From an uncultured Bacteroidales bacterium (GTDB lineage Bacteria; Bacteroidota; Bacteroidia; Bacteroidales; Bacteroidaceae): DNA of 64,000 nt. The notes under the pieces are model-generated. The model saw nothing but the letters and a program-made list of their open reading frames with translations. It had not been told where the DNA came from and made no database searches. A program made the translations under genes and the position numbers. The stretch spans positions 1 to 64,000 of the forward strand of contig CADAGX010000002.1 of NCBI GenBank assembly GCA_902787575.1. The letters are read 5' to 3'. How positions within the stretch are numbered: the stretch's first letter is position 1; each line of letters begins with the position of its first letter. This document shows, in pieces, positions 44,371-52,436 of the stretch.

Positions 44371-46344
44371 TTACTTTCCTTTCTTGGGTTTCCGCCTTGC
44401 CCATCCCTCCTCGCTGAAGTCGGGAATCTCGCCCTTCAAGCCGTCGGCTGCAGGTTTCTCGGTTTGTTCGGGATGGAGGAACTTCATCCAATCTTCCTTG
44501 GCAAACTTCTTTCCTCGCGGTGCCACATATCCGCGCTCTTCGCGCGAAGGCTTGTTTTTCTTTTTCTCCTTGGCAGGCGTTTCCAGCCATGGCGACGCAC
44601 TCTTGCCTTTGGGCTTACGCCGCGACGAATCGGTGTTTGGCGCTGGTTTTCCTGCGGCCGACGTCTCTTCCATCAGTATGCTGCGTCCTTTCACCGTAAC
44701 GCCGTGTCGCATGGCCTTCACCACGCGCGCTGCGTCCTTCTCGGCCACTTCCACAAAAGAGAAGTTGCGCATCAGGTCGATGCGGCCAATTTCCACCTTG
44801 TCGCCTTTCACATGACTGTTGATAAGTCCTATTATTTCGCGGGCAAACATGCCGTCTATCTTTCCGGCGTTGAGGAACAGACGTACGTAGCCTTCCTCTG
44901 CCGTGTGATCGCCCTTACGCTTGCGGCTGCCGCGCGTCTTACCGCTCGCCTCGCCCGCATCTTTTTTTGCCGTACGCACGTCTTCTATCTCCGGTGCGTT
45001 GGCGTAGTAGCGCAGGAAGCGTCCGAACTCGCGACTCAGCACGCGGCGGATAAGGTCGTCCTTGTCGAGCCATTCCCATCGCTTCTGCACTTCAGACATG
45101 AAAGGCGCTATTTCCTCTTCTTCCACCTCCACGCGTTCGATTTCGTCAATGACGTGGTAGAGCTGCTTGGCGCAGATGTCCTTCGGGTCGGGCAAGGTTC
45201 CCTGCACAAACTCCTTGCGTATGACTTTTTCCACGAGTCGGATTTTGCCTTTCTCGCGCACGTGTATGATGCAGATGCTGGTGCCTTTCTTGCCTGCACG
45301 CCCCGTTCTGCCGCTGCGATGCGTGTAGTTCTCCACATCGTCGGGCATACCATAATTTATTACGTGCGAGAGGTCGTCCACATCCAGTCCGCGTGCTGCC
45401 ACGTCAGTCGCCACGAGCAGTTGCGTGCGGTGCTGGCGGAATTTCTGCATGGTGAGGTCGCGCTGTTGTTGGCTCAAATCGCCGTGCAGCGCATCGGCAT
45501 TGTATCCGTCCCGAATGAGGTTGTCGGCCACTTCTTGCGTCTCAACTTTCGTCCGACAGAAGATAATGGCGTAGATACGAGGATAGAAATCCACCACGCG
45601 CTTCAGCGCCAGATATTTGTCCTTGGCGTGGACCATATAGTACACGTGGTTTACGTTCTCCGCGCCCTCGTTTCTGCTGCCCACTTGTATCTGGCGGGCA
45701 TCTGCGTGCAGATAATTCTGCGCTATGTGCTCTATTTCGCGGCTCATCGTGGCGCTGAAAAGCAACGTCCGACGTGTGGTGGGCACGCTGCTGAGTATCG
45801 CATCGATGTCTTCCTGGAATCCCATCGACAGCATCTCGTCTGCTTCGTCCAGCACCACGTATCGGATGGTGGCCAGGTTCGCCACGTTTCGTTTCATCAG
45901 GTCGAGGAGTCGTCCGGGCGTAGCCACGATGATATCCACTCCATGCTTCAGCGCACGAATCTGTGGTTCTATATTGGCGCCGCCATACACGGCCAGAATG
46001 CGCACCGTGGGCAGATACTTGGCAAAGCCCTCCAGGTCGTCGGCAATCTGCAGGCAGAGTTCACGCGTGGGCGCCATGATGAGTGCACGCGGCACGGGTG
46101 GCTGCTGCGCGGCATCGTCTTGCAGCAGTTGCAGCACGGGCAGTCCGTAGGCCGCCGTCTTGCCGGTGCCCGTCTGCGCAAGGGCAATCAAGTCGCGCGG
46201 CACGGCGGATTCGTCGTCCGACACTTGCTTTTCCAATAAGAACGGAATAACTTCCTCCTGCACGGGCATGGGATTCTCGTATCCCTGCTCGCCAATGGCC
46301 TGCAACAAAGCGTCGCAAAGCCCCAAATCAAGAAAACTTTTCAT
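44371..46344 (-). CDS. deaD: DEAD-box ATP-dependent RNA helicase (DeaD/CsdA-like)
   Basis: The ATG at 46344 (MKSFLDLGLCDALLQAIGEQGY) is the natural Q-motif start; the longer frame begins upstream of the promoter. The 657 residues contain ALAQTGTGKTAAYGLP (motif I), PTRELCLQIA (Ia), VATPGRLLDLM, VLDEADEMLSMGF (II, DEAD), SATM (III), ATDVAARGLDVDDL and HRSGRTGRAGKKG (VI). Residues about 480-560 look like a DbpA/CsdA-type RNA-binding fold (RLFLNAGKIDGMFAREIIGL), followed by a basic Lys/Arg/Pro-rich tail. It remodels rRNA or mRNA structure. The promoter box lies so near the ATG that the mRNA may have almost no leader. Confidence 0.93.
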   Translation of the reverse strand: MKSFLDLGLCDALLQAIGEQGYENPMPVQEEVIPFLLEKQVSDDESAVPRDLIALAQTGTGKTAAYGLPVLQLLQDDAAQQPPVPRALIMAPTRELCLQIADDLEGFAKYLPTVRILAVYGGANIEPQIRALKHGVDIIVATPGRLLDLMKRNVANLATIRYVVLDEADEMLSMGFQEDIDAILSSVPTTRRTLLFSATMSREIEHIAQNYLHADARQIQVGSRNEGAENVNHVYYMVHAKDKYLALKRVVDFYPRIYAIIFCRTKVETQEVADNLIRDGYNADALHGDLSQQQRDLTMQKFRQHRTQLLVATDVAARGLDVDDLSHVINYGMPDDVENYTHRSGRTGRAGKKGTSICIIHVREKGKIRLVEKVIRKEFVQGTLPDPKDICAKQLYHVIDEIERVEVEEEEIAPFMSEVQKRWEWLDKDDLIRRVLSREFGRFLRYYANAPEIEDVRTAKKDAGEASGKTRGSRKRKGDHTAEEGYVRLFLNAGKIDGMFAREIIGLINSHVKGDKVEIGRIDLMRNFSFVEVAEKDAARVVKAMRHGVTVKGRSILMEETSAAGKPAPNTDSSRRKPKGKSASPWLETPAKEKKKNKPSREERGYVAPRGKKFAKEDWMKFLHPEQTEKPAADGLKGEIPDFSEEGWARRKPKKGK

Positions 46345-46352
46345 ATCGGCAG

Positions 46353-46360
46353 CAAAGGTA
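46353..46360 (-). promoter_or_regulatory. -7 promoter box of the DEAD-box helicase
   Basis: On the minus strand TACCTTTG (TAnnTTTG) ends at 46353, eight bases before the A of the ATG at 46344. If used, transcription would start within a few bases of the start codon. Confidence 0.5.
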
Positions 46361-46404
46361 CGAAAAAAGTTGTAGGTAGGAGGGAAAACTTTAAAGCTTT
46401 TTCT

Positions 46405-46412
46405 TAAATTTG
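46405..46412 (+). promoter_or_regulatory. -7 promoter box of the patatin gene
   Basis: TAAATTTG matches TAnnTTTG and lies 36 bases upstream of the ATG at 46449. Confidence 0.55.
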
Positions 46413-46448
46413 CACACTGTATCACAAAGATAACTTAAGGACGCAGAA

Positions 46449-47294
46449 ATGAAAACTGGGCTGGTATTGGAAGGCGGCGGCATGCGGGGACTCTTCACAT
46501 CGGGTTTCCTGGATGTGCTGATGGGCGCCGGAATCCATTTCGACGGCATGATAGGCGTGTCGGCCGGCGCTACGTTTGGCTGCAACTTCAAGTCGCATCA
46601 GGCAGGTCGTGCACTTCGTTACAACCTGCGCTTCATCGGAGATTCGCGCTACATGGGGTGGCGCACGCTCCTGCGAACTGGCGATTTGGTGGCTGCCGAG
46701 TTCAGTTACCACACCATGCCCACGCAGTTGGACGTTTTCGACGCGCAGACTTTCGAGGCGGAGCCCATGGAATTTCATGTTGTCTGCACCGATGTAGACA
46801 CGGGCGAGCCGGTGTATAAACAACTTTCGCACGTCGATTACGACTGTATGGAGTGGATTCGCGCGTCGGCCTCCATGCCGATTGTGTCGCGCCCCGTGGA
46901 GTTGGAGGGGAAACGACTGCTCGACGGCGGCATTGCCGACTCCATTCCGCTGCGCCACTTCCAGCAGTTGGGATACACGCGAAACATGGTAGTGCTCACA
47001 CAGCCGAAAGGTTTCCTGAAGAAACGCACACGGCTAATGCCGATACTGCGTGTCATGTGCAGAAAACAGCCTGCCATTGTCAGTGCCATGGCACGTCGGC
47101 ACGAGATGTACAACGCGCAGTTGGCTTACCTGCAAGAGCAGGAACAGCTGGGCAACATACTGCTGATTCATCCCGCCGACACGTTGCCCATCGGGCGCAC
47201 CGAGCAGAATGCCAAGAAGATGCACCTTGTCTACGACATGGGGCGCGCCGAGGCTGAGCGCCGGCTGCAAGAGATCAGAAATTTCCTCGCGTAG
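46449..47294 (+). CDS. Patatin-like phospholipase family protein
   Basis: This 281-residue cytoplasmic-looking protein has the patatin catalytic dyad: the oxyanion motif EGGGMRG near residue 9, nucleophile Ser38 in GVSAG, and Asp159 in DGG. The family (RssA/YjjU-like) includes lipid acyl hydrolases. No signal peptide or membrane segment is present. It is convergent with malY, with only 19 bases between the stops; its last codons and the gap lie in a degenerate palindrome array, so part of its 3' end may derive from that repeat. Substrate unknown. Confidence 0.9.
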   Translation: MKTGLVLEGGGMRGLFTSGFLDVLMGAGIHFDGMIGVSAGATFGCNFKSHQAGRALRYNLRFIGDSRYMGWRTLLRTGDLVAAEFSYHTMPTQLDVFDAQTFEAEPMEFHVVCTDVDTGEPVYKQLSHVDYDCMEWIRASASMPIVSRPVELEGKRLLDGGIADSIPLRHFQQLGYTRNMVVLTQPKGFLKKRTRLMPILRVMCRKQPAIVSAMARRHEMYNAQLAYLQEQEQLGNILLIHPADTLPIGRTEQNAKKMHLVYDMGRAEAERRLQEIRNFLA

Positions 47295-47381
47295 TTTTCC
47301 CGGTTGCCACACGTCATTTTAAGATTCCCACGTGTCGTATCGCAGATTCCACGCGTTGCATTGCCGTCTGCAACACGCTGC
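47284..47381. repeat. Degenerate palindrome array across the patatin/malY convergent ends
   Basis: Five core-like segments start at 47284, 47306 (GCCACACGTCAT), 47327 (CCCACGTGTCGT), 47348 (TCCACGCGTTGC) and 47370 (GCAACACGCTGC), spaced 22, 21, 21 and 22 bases. Individual matches are weak; the spacing is what suggests membership. The array covers both stop codons. Confidence 0.45.
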
Positions 47382-48507
47382 GCGGCACGCCCACATTGAG
47401 GCGCATAAAACCCTCGCCGCCGGGACCGAACATCTCGCCGTCGTTGAGCGCCAGCCGAGCGTGATTGACGAAGAGATCCACCAGTGCCGCGTGCGAAAGT
47501 TGCAGCCCACGGCAGTCGAGCCACACGAGGAAAGATGCCTGCGGACGCAGCGGACGCACAAGGGCTGGCAGACGCTGGGCGCAGAACGCTTCGACAAATT
47601 CCACATTCTGCTGGATGTAGTGCACCATCTGCCTGCGCCACTCCTCGCCCTCGCGGTACGCAGCCAGCGTGCCGACGATGGGAAGCGTGGGCGGATAGTC
47701 GAACTCGTTGGCCGCCAGCCAACCGAAAAAATTCTGCCGCAGTTCGTCTTTCGGCACCACGCAGTACGAACTCACCAATCCGGCCATGTTAAACGTCTTG
47801 CTGGGCGCCTGGAACGTGATGCTCTGCCGCGCAGCCTCATCAGAAACGGATGCGAAAGGCGTGTGGCGACAGCCGAAAAGCGCCATGTCGCAGTGTATCT
47901 CGTCGCTTACCACCACCATGTTCCGCTCGGCGCAGAAGTGGGCCAAGCGGCGCAGCGTGTCAGCGTCCCAGCAGATGCCTGCTGGATTGTGCGGATTCGA
48001 GAGGATAAAAAGTTTGCAGCGCTCGTCCCACACACGTTCCAGCTGGTCGAAATCCATTTCGTACGTGCCGTCCTCGCAGCGCCGCAGCGGATTCCACACC
48101 ACCTGACGCCTGTTGCCCTCGGGTACGAGCCGGAAGGGATGATACACGGGCGGCTGAACGATGACCTTGTCGCCTGCGGAAGTGAACACGTTCACGGCCA
48201 TGCCGATTCCTTTCACGATGCCGGGGACGTAGCGCATCCAGTCGGTTTCTACTTTCCAACCGTGATGTTCCTGAATCCAGCGCGCCACAGTGGGCCAAAA
48301 CTCGTCCGGGACGACCGAGTATCCCAGTATGGGATGACTGAGCCGACAGCGCAGCGCCTCAAGCACAAAGGGCGGCGTGGCAAAATCCATGTCTGCCACC
48401 CACATGCCCAGCAGGTCGCTGCGGCCAAACTGCTCGCGCATCTGCTCTAGCTTCACGGCGTTGGTGCCGCTGCGGTCTATCACCTGGTCGAAATCGTAGT
48501 GCTCCAT
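47314..48507 (-). CDS. patB: MalY/PatB-family PLP-dependent C-S lyase / aminotransferase
   Basis: This 397-residue class I/II aminotransferase-fold protein has Lys237 in QAPSKTFNMAGL as the PLP lysine, SNPHNPAGICWDADTLRRL, VVSDEIHCDMALFG, and the N-terminal LGMWVADMDFATPPFV typical of the MalY/PatB group. Members act as cystathionine beta-lyases, releasing homocysteine, ammonia and pyruvate. It lies 9 bases downstream of purE and probably shares the rpoN-PAP2-purE transcript. The last residues are encoded within a degenerate repeat array. Confidence 0.9.
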   Translation of the reverse strand: MEHYDFDQVIDRSGTNAVKLEQMREQFGRSDLLGMWVADMDFATPPFVLEALRCRLSHPILGYSVVPDEFWPTVARWIQEHHGWKVETDWMRYVPGIVKGIGMAVNVFTSAGDKVIVQPPVYHPFRLVPEGNRRQVVWNPLRRCEDGTYEMDFDQLERVWDERCKLFILSNPHNPAGICWDADTLRRLAHFCAERNMVVVSDEIHCDMALFGCRHTPFASVSDEAARQSITFQAPSKTFNMAGLVSSYCVVPKDELRQNFFGWLAANEFDYPPTLPIVGTLAAYREGEEWRRQMVHYIQQNVEFVEAFCAQRLPALVRPLRPQASFLVWLDCRGLQLSHAALVDLFVNHARLALNDGEMFGPGGEGFMRLNVGVPRSVLQTAMQRVESAIRHVGILK

Positions 48508-48516
48508 CGCCGCTAC

Positions 48517-49020
48517 TTAGTTCACCTTGAAGCGGAACTTCACTTCGGCCAACTCGGCATTGGCCTTCACAATCTTCTGTTTGAGGCCTTCCTTGTAGGC
48601 TTTCAGGCGTGCGGAGAGCGCTTCGTCGCTCAGTGCCAGCATTTCAGCGGCCAGTATGGCTGCATTCAGCGCGCCGTTCACTCCCACCGTGGCCACAGGA
48701 ATTCCGGGCGGCATCTGAATGATGCTCAGCATGGCGTCCAGTCCGTCCAGCATGCCCTTTATCGGCACGCCAATGACGGGCAGCGTGGTGCTGGCCGCAA
48801 TGACGCCCGGCAGTGCGGCGGCCATGCCAGCTCCGGCTATGACGACTCGCACGCCGCGTTCCTCCGCGTGGCGGGCAAATTCTTCCACTTCAGCAGGTGT
48901 GCGGTGGGCGCTCAGCGCGTTCATTTCGAAGGGAATCTCCATCTCGTCGAGGAATGCCGCAGCCTTCTCCATAACGGGATAATCGCTGGTGCTGCCCATG
49001 ATAATACTTACCAACAACAT
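48517..49020 (-). CDS. purE: N5-carboxyaminoimidazole ribonucleotide mutase
   Basis: This 167-residue protein has the class I PurE signature [21 protein letters not shown], the [14 protein letters not shown] motif with its catalytic His, and the VIGVPI / [23 protein letters not shown] region. It converts N5-CAIR to CAIR in purine synthesis. It has a 63-base gap to the PAP2-like gene upstream and 9 bases to malY downstream. Confidence 0.96.
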   Translation of the reverse strand: MLLVSIIMGSTSDYPVMEKAAAFLDEMEIPFEMNALSAHRTPAEVEEFARHAEERGVRVVIAGAGMAAALPGVIAASTTLPVIGVPIKGMLDGLDAMLSIIQMPPGIPVATVGVNGALNAAILAAEMLALSDEALSARLKAYKEGLKQKIVKANAELAEVKFRFKVN

Positions 49021-49083
49021 GATATTAACGTTTTTATGATGTAGTTTTTTCGCTTTCTTCCTGTCGATTCCTGCCCGACCACC

Positions 49084-49695
49084 TTACATAAATATGACGC
49101 CGCAGTAGCCACAGACGATACCGACGGCCGTGCCGCCCAAAACCTGCCAGAGGCTGTGTTGGCGCAGCAGCATGCGACTCGTCATCACTAAGCCCGAAAC
49201 CAGGATTGCCAAGCAGAGCCACCACACGGCGTTGAACGAGAAAATTATAGAATAAGCCGCCAGAGCACCGATGATGCCGCCCGAACCGGCCGAATGCATA
49301 CTTACTTTCCAGCGAAGGTTCAGCAGCAAACAGCTACACTGCACCAACATAGACACCACGATGATGGCCGTGAAGAAGTGCGGCAAGTGTAGCGTTGTCA
49401 TCAACTGCATGAGACAGAGGTAGCAGCACAGGTGGATGGCGTAGGGTATCACGCGCTTTCGCTGGTGGCGCAGCTCGTGCCGTCTGAAACCACGGGCGCG
49501 ACGATAGAGATACGTGCCCAGCACGGGCAGTGTGACGGTGAAGATGTAAACCAGCGCCAGCACCCAGAGTTTGAATTGCCACGGCAGCATATTCAGATAG
49601 GTGAGTGTCAGCAGGAAAATGCAACCCACCGTGGGATAAAACGTCGGGCGGAACAGCGCCGACAGAATGCGGGCAAGGACGATAAGACTCTTCAT
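49084..49695 (-). CDS. PAP2-like integral membrane protein
   Basis: The ATG at 49695 overlaps the rpoN stop by four bases (ATGA), giving 203 residues with about six membrane helices. The upstream extension of the frame lies in rpoN and was rejected. The segments SMHSAGSGGIIGALAAYS and SRMLLRQHSLWQVLGGTAVG resemble the second and third motifs of PAP2 lipid phosphatases, although the usual D of SRxxxxxHxxxDVxxG is Gln here, so activity is uncertain. Coupling to rpoN is probably only transcriptional organisation. Confidence 0.75.
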   Translation of the reverse strand: MKSLIVLARILSALFRPTFYPTVGCIFLLTLTYLNMLPWQFKLWVLALVYIFTVTLPVLGTYLYRRARGFRRHELRHQRKRVIPYAIHLCCYLCLMQLMTTLHLPHFFTAIIVVSMLVQCSCLLLNLRWKVSMHSAGSGGIIGALAAYSIIFSFNAVWWLCLAILVSGLVMTSRMLLRQHSLWQVLGGTAVGIVCGYCGVIFM

Positions 49696-51143
49696 TTCCT
49701 CAGTCGTGCTACGGGGAAACCCATTTGTTCGCGGTACTTGGCCACCGTGCGGCGTGCTATCTGATATCCTTTCTCGTTGAGCATCTGCGTCAGGCGCTCG
49801 TCGGAGAGTGGCTGCCGCTTGTCTTCGTGCTCGATTTGTTCGCGCAGCACGGCCATGACACGGCGGGCAGACACTTCGTCGCCGTCTGTTTGCTGTGCGC
49901 GGCCCGAGAAGAACCATTTCAGCGGGAAGGTGCCGTAGGGCGTCTGCACGTACTTGCTGTTGCAGACGCGGCTCACCACGCTGATGCTGACGCCCGACAC
50001 CTTGGATACGTCCTCCAGTTTCATTGGCCGCAGCTGTGCTTCGTCGCCTTCCTGAAAGAAGTTTTTCTGCAGGCGGATGATGCCTTGCATGGTGCGAATC
50101 ATGCTTTCGCGCCGCATGGCCAACGCGTTGATGAACATCTGCCCTCGTTCGACGTAGCTCCGCGTGAAGCGCAGGTCTTCCTGCGCGGCACGGCTGAGCG
50201 ACGACAGTTTCTTGCCTTCGTACTGACGCAGCTTTTCTGTGGCATCGGGGCTTATCACCAGCGTCGGCACGTTGCCTTGGTTGAGCGACATGCTGATGTT
50301 TCCGTAACCGTCGGCTTCGACAATGAAATCGGGCGTTATCTGATGGCTGCGGCTGAGCCGCTCGCCCAGCGCCATGCCGGGTCGCGGGTTGAGTTTCACC
50401 ACTTCGCGCTGCAGGCGCTCCACCTGTCCGTCCGAAAGTTTCATGCGGCGCTGTATGCGGTCCCAGCGCTTATGGATAAAGTTGTCGAACTCCGTCTCCA
50501 GAAGTTGCTGTAGCAGTTTCCGCATCGGGTTTCGCTCGTCGCGCCGCACCTGTATGAGCAGGCATTCCTGCAGCGAGCGAGCTCCCACTCCGGCGGGGTC
50601 GAACTGCCAAAGCACGTGCAGCAGACGCTCCACCTCGGCCGGGCTGGTATTTACGGCCTGATAGATTTCCAGTTCGTCGGCCACTTGCGCAAGGTTCTTC
50701 TTGAGCAAGCCGTCGTCGTCGAGCGAGCCGATGAGGTATTCGAGCACTTGTTTCTCGTGGTCGCTGAGGTCGAATTCTGCCATCTGCGCCTTGAGCTGGT
50801 CGTAGAACGAGAGGGTGTCGCCGTATTCCACCGTCTCGGCCGTGGGTGTGCCGTTCTGCGTGCGCAGCAGGTAGTCGGGCACGTCCTCCTCCGAGCGGTA
50901 GTCTGCCATCATGTCTTGCATGTTTTCCTCGGTGCTACCCTCGGCAGGCAGAACTGCGTCGGCCGACGGGTCTTTTTCGAGCCATGGATTCTCGAGACAC
51001 TCGTTTTCCACGCGCTGCTGCAACGCTTCGAGCGACATTTCCGTCAGGCGCACAGCGATGACTTGCTGCGCCGAGAGCGCCTGCACCTGCACTTGCTGTT
51101 GCTGCTGCAACGCCTCCTGTGTCTGGATATTACGCTGGCTCAT
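49692..51143 (-). CDS. rpoN: RNA polymerase sigma-54 factor
   Basis: The start MSQRNIQTQEALQQQQQ at 51143 is preferred to an ATG seven codons upstream because the Gln-rich activator region I begins there. The 483-residue protein has region I, the core-binding region (WQFDPAGVGARSLQECLLIQ), the -12 binding helix-turn-helix and the RpoN box ARRTVAKYRE near the C-terminus (for the -24 element). It directs transcription that needs an AAA activator; none is encoded in the window. It is first in an rpoN-PAP2-purE-malY string. Confidence 0.96.
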   Translation of the reverse strand: MSQRNIQTQEALQQQQQVQVQALSAQQVIAVRLTEMSLEALQQRVENECLENPWLEKDPSADAVLPAEGSTEENMQDMMADYRSEEDVPDYLLRTQNGTPTAETVEYGDTLSFYDQLKAQMAEFDLSDHEKQVLEYLIGSLDDDGLLKKNLAQVADELEIYQAVNTSPAEVERLLHVLWQFDPAGVGARSLQECLLIQVRRDERNPMRKLLQQLLETEFDNFIHKRWDRIQRRMKLSDGQVERLQREVVKLNPRPGMALGERLSRSHQITPDFIVEADGYGNISMSLNQGNVPTLVISPDATEKLRQYEGKKLSSLSRAAQEDLRFTRSYVERGQMFINALAMRRESMIRTMQGIIRLQKNFFQEGDEAQLRPMKLEDVSKVSGVSISVVSRVCNSKYVQTPYGTFPLKWFFSGRAQQTDGDEVSARRVMAVLREQIEHEDKRQPLSDERLTQMLNEKGYQIARRTVAKYREQMGFPVARLRK

Positions 51144-51258
51144 CTTACTCGTTTGCTTTCGCACTGCAAATTTAAGAAGAATTCCGCATACGCGGAACGT
51201 TTCGCATACATTTTATCTCTGAGCCGCTCGACAGCCGCCACACGCGGGCCTCTGAAAT

Positions 51259-51357
51259 GCGACGTGTGGCGTGAAAAAAACTACGTGTGGCGTGAGCTCA
51301 TGCGACGCGTCGCGTGAACGAAAACTACACGTCGCGTGAAGCGATGCCACACGTGGC
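51259..51357. repeat. 22-bp-periodic palindrome array (5 cores)
   Basis: Cores start at 51259 (GCGACGTGTGGC), 51280 (ACTACGTGTGGC), 51302 (GCGACGCGTCGC, a perfect palindrome), 51324 (ACTACACGTCGC) and 51346 (GCCACACGTGGC), with spacings 21, 22, 22, 22. It lies in the 344-base gap (51144-51487) between the divergent rpoN and metallo-beta-lactamase-fold genes, upstream of the latter's promoter. Confidence 0.85.
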
Positions 51358-51424
51358 TTATTTCGAACGGACTTCACGGAATGCAGAAGATACTGCGTCT
51401 CGGTAAAAAAAGAAACGCATTTCT

Positions 51425-51455
51425 TTTGTTCTGCGCCCGACATTCCGTAACTTTG
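51425..51455 (+). promoter_or_regulatory. Promoter of the MBL-GH78-GH97 operon
   Basis: TTTG at 51425-51428 and TAACTTTG at 51448-51455 with a 19-base spacer; the ATG is at 51488. Confidence 0.75.
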
Positions 51456-51487
51456 CACACAGAGAACACTAAAACAACACTTGTGCC

Positions 51488-52405
51488 ATGAGCAAAGAGA
51501 AAGGCATTTCGCGCAGACACTTCCTGCAATCGTCGGCCCTACTGACAGCCGGCACCATGATTCCGACACATACTTTGGCCCGCGAGACGGGCAAGGGGAA
51601 GTCGGGCTTCACGATGTGGCAAATTCCCTCGCACCGAAACACCATCGGCAACTCGTATGTCTTCCGCACACGAGGCGGCAAAGTGGTGGTGATGGACGGC
51701 GGTTTTCCGGAAGAGGAATTCACCTTGCGCGGTTTCCTCGGCGCATTGGGCAACGAAGTGGACGCGTGGTTCATCTCGCACCCACACGACGACCACATGG
51801 GCGCCCTGTGCCAAATCCTAAAGGATGTGCAGGACCTGCGCATCCGGCACATCTATCACTCGCGTCTCACAGACGAAGTGACGGACGCCGAGCCTCATGA
51901 GGCAAAGAAGACACGCGCGTTCTACAAATTGCTCGACGAGGGAACCATCCCCGTGACGGATATTCAGCAGGCCGGCCACACCTACGACTTCGACGGAATG
52001 CAGCTGAAAATCCTCAGCACGGCCACGGGACTGACAAATAACGCCTACAACAATAATTCCATGATAATGCGCGTCTGGGACCGCCGCAAGGCCATAGTTT
52101 TCCTCGGAGACGCCGGAGTGGAATGCGGAGACCTCATGCTCCGAAGTCCCTACCGCGACGACCTGAACTGCGACTACCTGCAAATGGCGCACCACGGCCA
52201 GCAGGGCTGCTCCGAAGCGTTCTATCGCTCGTTCCGATTCCGCGCATGCCTGTGGCCCACCCCCATGTGGGTATGGAACAACGACACGGGGAATGGCTAC
52301 AACACGGGCCATCTGAAAACCATCGAGACGCGACTCTGGATGGACCGCCTTGGCATCAAGGAACATCACGTGAGCGTACGCGACGGACTCTTCAGACTCG
52401 ACTAA
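51488..52405 (+). CDS. Tat-exported metallo-beta-lactamase-fold hydrolase
   Basis: This 305-residue protein has a twin-arginine signal (SRRHFLQSSALLTAGTM). The metal-binding motif HPHDDHMG (HxHxDH) is at about residues 98-105, then a GDAGVECGD strand and LQMAHHGQQG with the late histidines, which together resemble ComEC-type MBL domains. The substrate is unknown. It leads an operon with GH78 (31-base gap) and GH97 (42-base gap), which suggests a role in processing the same glycan or a released product, but MBL enzymes are not typical glycan degraders. Confidence 0.82.
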   Translation: MSKEKGISRRHFLQSSALLTAGTMIPTHTLARETGKGKSGFTMWQIPSHRNTIGNSYVFRTRGGKVVVMDGGFPEEEFTLRGFLGALGNEVDAWFISHPHDDHMGALCQILKDVQDLRIRHIYHSRLTDEVTDAEPHEAKKTRAFYKLLDEGTIPVTDIQQAGHTYDFDGMQLKILSTATGLTNNAYNNNSMIMRVWDRRKAIVFLGDAGVECGDLMLRSPYRDDLNCDYLQMAHHGQQGCSEAFYRSFRFRACLWPTPMWVWNNDTGNGYNTGHLKTIETRLWMDRLGIKEHHVSVRDGLFRLD

Positions 52406-52436
52406 ACTGCAACCAACAAAACAAATCCACACAGCT

